From assembly GCA_029531795.1 (NCBI GenBank), contig JAPEIS010000014.1, positions 1,116,001 through 1,180,000 on the forward strand: a DNA stretch of 64,000 bases, written 5' to 3'. A program made the position numbers and the translations under genes. Below are positions 58,089-64,000 of the stretch, piece after piece. The stretch is from Sclerotinia nivalis (lineage: Eukaryota > Ascomycota > Leotiomycetes > Helotiales > Sclerotiniaceae). A model generated the notes under the pieces. The model saw nothing but the letters and a program-made list of their open reading frames with translations, ran no database searches and was not told the origin of the DNA. Each line of letters begins with the position of its first letter. The stretch's first letter is position 1.

Positions 58089-61032
58089 TTTGAGGCAGTT
58101 GATACTTTTGAGCGCTGTAGGTTTTGCGTATGGATAATTTCCTAGATATCTCGGTTTGTGACGAAAATTGTGATGACGTAGAGATGTGAACACGATTTCT
58201 TTAGTAATGAGCTACTGATATTCTTTAAATTGAGAGAAATGGATGATCGTCTAGCTCTTCAAAATATGTTATGCCAATGAGAATATTTGAAGAATGGTTT
58301 GAAATGATATATGTGCGAAGATTTTGCATGTCCGTGATTTATCAGAACTCAGAATATCTATGAAAATTCAATTAGTAGTATCAAGCTAGAAGCGGAGAAA
58401 TATAACCCTAATGTTCTAGATAGCCTAGTAGATTAGACAGCAGAGACTAAACCGTTTAAAAGCAAATTACTTCAACGGGTTTATTTGAGGAGGGGAAATA
58501 TTATCGCTTGCCAGCTCAACATTGAATTAGTAGTTGGGATTAAGTTTACAGAAAATCATGATCAGTAAATTTACAGTTGAAAAGCCCTAGGAAATGAAGA
58601 AACATATGGGCAGCAATAATTAATAAACAAATGAAGAATGTCGAATGTGATTTATATGCTCCCATAGACAAGAAGCATCATTTGATGTGATGATGTTGGT
58701 ATAGGTTGCGAACACCCACGCCGAATTTACTACAACCCATATTACCGGTAAATGAAAATGATATATGGATCAAGCCTGAAGAATTAATTTACAGACATGC
58801 AACAGAGTCTCTTTTGGAAAAGAAGTCTAGACTAGGCTTTTCGTCGGGATTTGATGGTAGTGAGGATGATTGGATGAATGAAAATGTACTAGAGTTTTCT
58901 AGTATTTATCTAAACCCCATTAAGCCCAAGAAGGCGTGGAAACAACATATATGTGTCCATTACTTCTCAACGCCGATTAGAGCTTCTTTGAATACCATTG
59001 CGCTAGTATGGATCATCCTCCGTTCAGTTTTTCATCCTCTTCTTCGAAAGAAGCAAAGATGACTTTTTCTCCCGTGCCAGCTTATGTCGTCTTCTATTCG
59101 AGGTGAAGCACATACACTTAAGATGTGGCCAGGTATCAATTGAACGAGAAGTTCACGGATCAACCAATTTGGTGGTGGAAATTCGATGAATCGTTTCACG
59201 ATAGCCATGTGCAAGCTTGAAGAATATGAACTTAAATGATTCATACTTGCACTTGCAAATAAATACACGGTGTCAGGTATAGCAACTAACTTCCTGAGAT
59301 TCAATACCGAGGCCCAATCTACAGAGACTCAAAGCCTATAAATTGCTCCCGATATGATATCTGTGAACTGAGCCTGAAAGATCCTCGTAAGACTTCTAGA
59401 TTTTTGGAAAAAAGGTATCCGGCAAGCATACCATTAACAATAAATCCAATCATCTGATTTTGTGATAAGCCATATAGCATCCTGGGAATCGGAGCCTAAC
59501 AATTGGGTGTTTCCTCAATAAATTCTCCAGGCCCCTTAGCCACAAATCTCATATCCTTTCTGCTGTGTTATGAGACCTTGACCGTTTAAAAAACCACTTG
59601 ATGCAAATAGATCTGGACTATATATCAGCTTGACGTCGTCGTTGATGGTAGAGCCAAGTTGGAACATGTCAACTTAGGGCGAGGGGCATCGGAATTGCAG
59701 AGCCAACATAGGTACTTGTAGATAGGCAAATGTTTCGGCTATATCTACCATTAGGATAGCTCGAGGTTTGCCTGTACAATAGATTCACAAGACAAAAGGA
59801 TCTAACCGTCATGATCGATTTGCTGCTTAGACTCTGAGGCCGATTGATGGACTCCCATGTTTATGCTGTGCTGCTTTGATATGATTACTGCCGTACACGG
59901 AATGAGTTGTTGATGATAGGAACAATTCATGTATGATGTTGAAGCTAAGTCATTTGCGGCTGTATAGAAAGAAGAACGTGGTATCTTTGAGAGTAAACAA
60001 TGAAGCTTTTACATGAGATGAGGTTTGAGGTTATTCACAAGATCTGGCGGGGAACTGTGGTCCGTGCATATGGTCTGTGTGAACCCTGCATAGAACGCTT
60101 TGTGGGGTAATTTTATAACATCTTCACAATTACAGAATATTTTGTCCAATTTTGAAAATCGATAGAATGTATTCACCGTTCTTCAGGGAAATGGTGGTTT
60201 TTTTCTTCAATTTTGGTATAAATTAATATAATCCTTCAAATTCACTTCTCTTAATGCGATGACATTGGCCAAAATGAGCTATATCGCCAAATCTAATTGC
60301 ATGTCTAGTTAAAACACTGGACTGCTTCTATCTTTTACAGATAATGGAGCAAGCAGAAACGACTTTTAGGTAATAGTCTTCCTCTATCGTTTCTTTTTTT
60401 GCCAAGCCTAGGTGGGACCTACCTAGTATGTCTAGCGACGTATTGATTTTCCCAGCAGGGCATAGCATCAAGAAGAGTGATATCAATGAAGCTTATCCAT
60501 GATAGCTGAGTTTGTATCGATCTTACAAATTTGAATGCCAGACGATCCCAACTTCATGATTTTGAAATAAGCCCTTCGAAAGAGGACTATTGTGCTGTGA
60601 ATATCTACCTACCCACGAATTTGAGAGTTTTGCTCTTGAGGTCCTTGTCAGGAAAGTAATCCTTTTAGTGTATTTAGTGACTTTTAGTAGCTCTACATAT
60701 AGTACGCTTGTTTCTTGGAAGGGGGTTAGTAGCTCCCATCCAGGATTTTGATTAAGAATCATTTGCGATGGGTAAATGAAACAAGTCTTTTCGAAATTGT
60801 GCAAGTAAAAGAGAGGAGTAGGAGGTTACTTATACTTTACCTCTCTCATTAGATTTGCAACAAACTGATAATTTTTGGGAGCGAAATCGCGATTAAGTAA
60901 GCTTTTAGACTCAATGGCCTAATGACGCGGCGAGGGGTTAGTTTGGCACTTATCCATCTAGTGGATGTTAGATACGTATATAATAGCCATGCTTCGTCAA
61001 ATTTTTGATCTTCACGCAAAACTGTTGCTACA
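58089..61032. other. Gene-poor intergenic region
   Basis: No gene is supported in about 2.9 kb. The longest plus frame (58706-59062) has no ATG near its start. It reads RTPTPNLLQPILPVNEND and ends with a hydrophobic-basic tail; it could be an exon, with an acceptor-like TATAG at 58703. Other frames are short. Confidence 0.45.
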
Positions 61033-62319
61033 ATGGACTTCCTCAAAAAGCAAATTACTGATCTTTACGATCGGGGAAATCGACAAAGGAGTGTACCTAA
61101 ACTACGTCGCAATGCAGAGCCACTTCAATCATCCAGTCCGGCATCTCTCCAATTACGTCGCAATGCAGAGCCACTTCAATCATCCAGTTCGGCATCTCTC
61201 CAATTACACAGTCCAAAACCACTTCGCCAATCAAGTCCAACGTCTCTTCATTCACGCAGCCTTATTCAATCGGTTATCATAACACCCGCTGTACATCAAA
61301 CTTGTTCTTTAGCAAATATACCCGTTGAGATCTTTCTACTCATACTAAAATATATACCTCCGTCATCGGCTATCCTTCTATCCCTCACCTGTAAAATATT
61401 TCAGCCACTAGGAAATGATTATTCCGAGGCTCTATCGGAAAATGCTCCCGAAAACTCTCTTCTTCTGAGTTTAATTGCAAAAGATCTGCCTCAGCAAATC
61501 GCCTGTCATTCTTGCTATCGACTGCATAACATGAAGGACGCTGTGAGATATTATCAGGCGAAAAAAAACGTATCGGCAAAATTTCAGCGGAGGCCCAGGG
61601 CTCTACAGTGTCGATTAGACACTTGTCTTATGCTGGACTATGAGCAATTGATAGATGAAGAATTTAGTCCGAGCCTTTTCCACATGGCTATGAAGCGCTC
61701 GCTCCACGACCCGGATTGTGTGCAATTTTTAGATATACTGTCACGCGAGAGTACAGACGAATTCGGTTTGGATGGTTGGATCAAAGAGTCCCAAACAGAT
61801 TGTCGCATTGTCCGGGGATCTTTCATTCACCGTGCACAGAAAGCTTGGATTTCAGACAACAATAGGCCAACGTTATTCGGTTTATCTATGGAACCGTGCG
61901 CTCATATGGAGGTATTCTACATCAATGGGTGTATTTATACAAGGGCCTATGCCCTTGCAACCTGCCATGATGATGAAGCCTCGCAGCGTATCCCCTTCAA
62001 TCGTAGGAAGCCGGAAATTACTTTGGACCTAATGAAATGCAATCGTTGCGCTACACAGTGTCAATTGACCATGAAAACTTTAGCTGGCCGAGGTATAGCA
62101 ATTTTCATCACCAGATGGGCTGATCTGGGATCTAGTATACTTGACGAGAAATGGAAAAGATACTTTTATCGAGAAATCTTTGACTTTGGATATCAGGTGC
62201 AACCAGACTCCCTAATTTTGTCTTCGGCGTTCGAAAATGACGGTGGATTTCGAAGTAAGGTAGAATCTCGTTTTTATCGGCGCTTTCCACAAGTACTCCA
62301 ATCTTTGGTGGAGGAATAA
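61033..62319 (+). CDS. F-box domain protein
   Basis: This single-exon gene of 428 codons starts at the first ATG (MDFLKKQITDLYDRG). Residues 94-126 form an F-box: LANIPVEIFLLILKYIPPSS followed by AILLSLTCKIF. That domain links a protein to SKP1 in SCF ubiquitin ligases. A Cys pair follows (ACHSCYRLH, residues about 157-165) and another near the C-terminus (CNRCATQC), suggesting a small metal-binding fold. Such proteins are common and fast evolving in Leotiomycetes and their substrates are unknown. The N-terminal 90 residues hold a perfect 17-residue duplication (LRRNAEPLQSSS..ASLQ) encoded by a 51-bp direct repeat and are otherwise Ser-rich and basic. Confidence 0.82.
   Translation: MDFLKKQITDLYDRGNRQRSVPKLRRNAEPLQSSSPASLQLRRNAEPLQSSSSASLQLHSPKPLRQSSPTSLHSRSLIQSVIITPAVHQTCSLANIPVEIFLLILKYIPPSSAILLSLTCKIFQPLGNDYSEALSENAPENSLLLSLIAKDLPQQIACHSCYRLHNMKDAVRYYQAKKNVSAKFQRRPRALQCRLDTCLMLDYEQLIDEEFSPSLFHMAMKRSLHDPDCVQFLDILSRESTDEFGLDGWIKESQTDCRIVRGSFIHRAQKAWISDNNRPTLFGLSMEPCAHMEVFYINGCIYTRAYALATCHDDEASQRIPFNRRKPEITLDLMKCNRCATQCQLTMKTLAGRGIAIFITRWADLGSSILDEKWKRYFYREIFDFGYQVQPDSLILSSAFENDGGFRSKVESRFYRRFPQVLQSLVEE
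61103..61204. repeat. 51-bp tandem duplication in the F-box gene
   Basis: Copies at 61103-61153 and 61154-61204 differ by one base (C/T). The length is a multiple of three, so the frame is kept. Confidence 0.92.
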
Positions 62320-63098
62320 TTTCAAGAGGAGAAAAAAGGGATATGAGAAGCGTTCAGTGCAATTTTGGAAGCACCAGAAGATGAGGAGCAATCAATTCAT
62401 TCTTGGAAACATCGTGGCTGTGACTGGTCGCCATCAGAACATGGCACGTGGTATCGTGCCGCGGGGTAATCTTGGGGCCCGAAAACCACGAAAATCAGAC
62501 CAAAGCCATCGATTTCAATAATTTAGGAAAATTCAAACATTCAAGTATTGTGAGAAAGTTGGATTGCTAGGGCCACATACGTAGCTAGTTCATAGGCATT
62601 AGGTCACATGATCCTTCGTAGTTAAATATAAGGAGAAGGCTTTGCCTTCCCTTCTAGAATAATCAATCGTTTTCACTAGTCTTTTTGCATACCCACTGTA
62701 TACAACCCCCAACCCATTGTTATTCACATTAGTTCTACTATTCGAAGTTTATACAATGTAGTCTGATCAGTTCGTATCCTATTCCCCCTCGCAGCGTGCT
62801 ATCGGGACGCACGTATCTCGACCTACCTCTTTCACAGTATTTTATTCAAAAATATCTCTCTATATTTAATTATTAGCAAAATATCTCTAGAATCTTAACA
62901 TTATCATCTTATTCGTTTTTGTTATTAGAATTTAACGTGAATTATAAACCTCGTGATGATTTATGCTACATCGTTTTGTAAGTCCGTGCACCCACCCCGC
63001 TGGATATTGAACCCTCGAATTTTGAACAAAAAATTCCTGATAGCAACCAGGTCATATTCTTCAAAACTGTCCTATTACTTCCCTTTATCATCGACGAC
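62320..63098. other. Intergenic spacer upstream of dph1
   Basis: No gene was seen. The spacer should contain the dph1 promoter; no specific element is claimed. Confidence 0.5.
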
Positions 63099-64000
63099 AT
63101 GGAGGATGATCGTGCACAGGTTGATTTGGGGGTCGCTGTTGATGTAGAAGAAGCTTTCGAAGAGCCAGTGGCACAACGTCAACCAAAGAAGCGTTTCGTG
63201 GGAAGAAAACAAGCTGCCGAAGCAGCTGCACGGAACGGCATCAATGGAACTCCTGGAGACAGTGCTGCTGTTCAAGGTCTGTAGTTTCTGATTCGCAGAT
63301 TAAATACGCAAGCTGACAACTTCACAGTTGCGACTCCAAGAAGAATTCGAACATTAAATCAAGTTCCTCCCGAAATTTTGAACGACCCAGACATAAACGC
63401 TGCGATCGCCCTACTTCCACCAAATTATTCTTTTGAAATACACAAGACAATACATAGAATTAGAACGAATGGGTCGAAAAAGGTTGCGCTGCAGATGCCA
63501 GAAGGTCTCCTGTTGTTCGCCACTACGATTTCTGATATTCTCTCCCAATTTTGTCCTGGAATCGAGACGCTTATAATGGGAGATGTTACATATGGAGCTT
63601 GTTGCATCGATGATTATACCGCTCGAGCATTGGGCTGTGATCTATTGGTACATTACGCGCATTCATGTTTGATCCCTGTGGATGTCACGAAGATCAAAAC
63701 TCTCTATGTTTTCGTCGATATTAGCATAGATACGGCGCATTTACTTGCAACTCTGGAGAAGAACTTTGCCTCCGGTAAGACCATTGCTATGGTGGGAACA
63801 ATTCAGTTCAATGCGACATTACATGGCGTTCGAGCCCCTCTCGAGAAAGCGGGGTATAATGTTCTCATTCCTCAAATTGCTCCTCTCAGCAAAGGCGAGA
63901 TTCTTGGATGCACATCTCCTCAACTGTCGACTGATGGTGTCGATATTATTTTGTATCTTGGGGATGGGCGTTTCCACCTTGAAAGCGCAATGATACACAA
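63099..64000 (+). CDS. dph1: Diphthamide biosynthesis protein 1 (5' part, cut by window end)
   Basis: Dph1 with Dph2 forms the [4Fe-4S] enzyme that transfers the aminocarboxypropyl group from S-adenosylmethionine to the histidine of elongation factor 2, the first step of diphthamide synthesis. Exon 1 is 63099-63276. A 51-bp intron, 63277-63327 (GTCTGT...TTCACAG), precedes exon 2, which starts at 63328 and runs past the window. Landmarks are [67 protein letters not shown] (first iron-sulfur Cys), [12 protein letters not shown] and [11 protein letters not shown] (second Cys). The third Cys would lie beyond 64000. A basic [17 protein letters not shown] precedes the conserved part. It lies downstream of the F-box gene, same strand. 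Confidence 0.95.

Noticed and set aside
1..64000. tRNA, rRNA or CRISPR features
   Set aside because: None could be supported by eye; the tandem repeats seen lack spacer structure, and no clear cloverleaf was found, though a tRNA scan could still reveal one.

Overview
The window looks like a chromosomal segment of a filamentous ascomycete. It has short 47-133 bp GT-AG introns, fungal gene families (BTN1, BET4, RXT3, DPH1, an APC/C activator, 2EXR and F-box proteins) and a sharp split between an AT-rich, mutation-riddled retrotransposon block and a moderate-GC gene-bearing part. Gene style suggests Leotiomycetes/Sclerotiniaceae-like fungi, but that placement is an inference. I had no search tools; all exon models were built by reading splice sites and frames by eye.

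Region 1 (1-17.8 kb) is a three-layer nest of dead retrotransposons bearing RIP-type C-to-T / G-to-A changes. A plus-strand LINE (ORF1 zinc knuckles, APE endonuclease, reverse transcriptase, RNase H) is cut near its 3' end by a minus-strand chromodomain Ty3/gypsy element 'B' (4679-17387, 163-bp LTRs, target duplication CTAAG). B is itself cut by a plus-strand chromodomain Ty3/gypsy element 'A' (5534-11448, 213-bp LTRs, target duplication CTATT). A solo A-type LTR (2478-2690, target duplication CTACT) also sits in the LINE. The reading frames of the interrupted elements rejoin across the insertions.

Region 2 (18-28.5 kb) is a gene-poor zone with a cluster of 2EXR-domain genes and relics: two intact (22131-22880, 26813-27702), two clearly broken, and one or two fragments.

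Region 3 (29-64 kb) is ordinary gene space: two small predicted membrane proteins (29057-29733 minus, 30578-31300 plus); BET4 (Rab geranylgeranyltransferase alpha, minus); an Ama1-like APC/C activator (plus) with a suspicious missing donor splice site; RXT3 (Rpd3L deacetylase complex, minus); BTN1/CLN3 (plus); a GPI-type acid phosphatase (plus); a single-pass membrane protein with a five-residue TEQL[A/G] tandem repeat (minus); an F-box protein with an internal 51-bp duplication (plus); and the 5' part of DPH1 (plus), running off the window. Intergenic stretches between 36.5 and 58 kb are rich in micro- and minisatellites. I found no operon-like system, CRISPR array or evident biosynthetic cluster. 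The most informative items are the dated transposon nest with its LTR mutation gradient, the 2EXR cluster, the Ama1 splice lesion and the TEQL-repeat protein.
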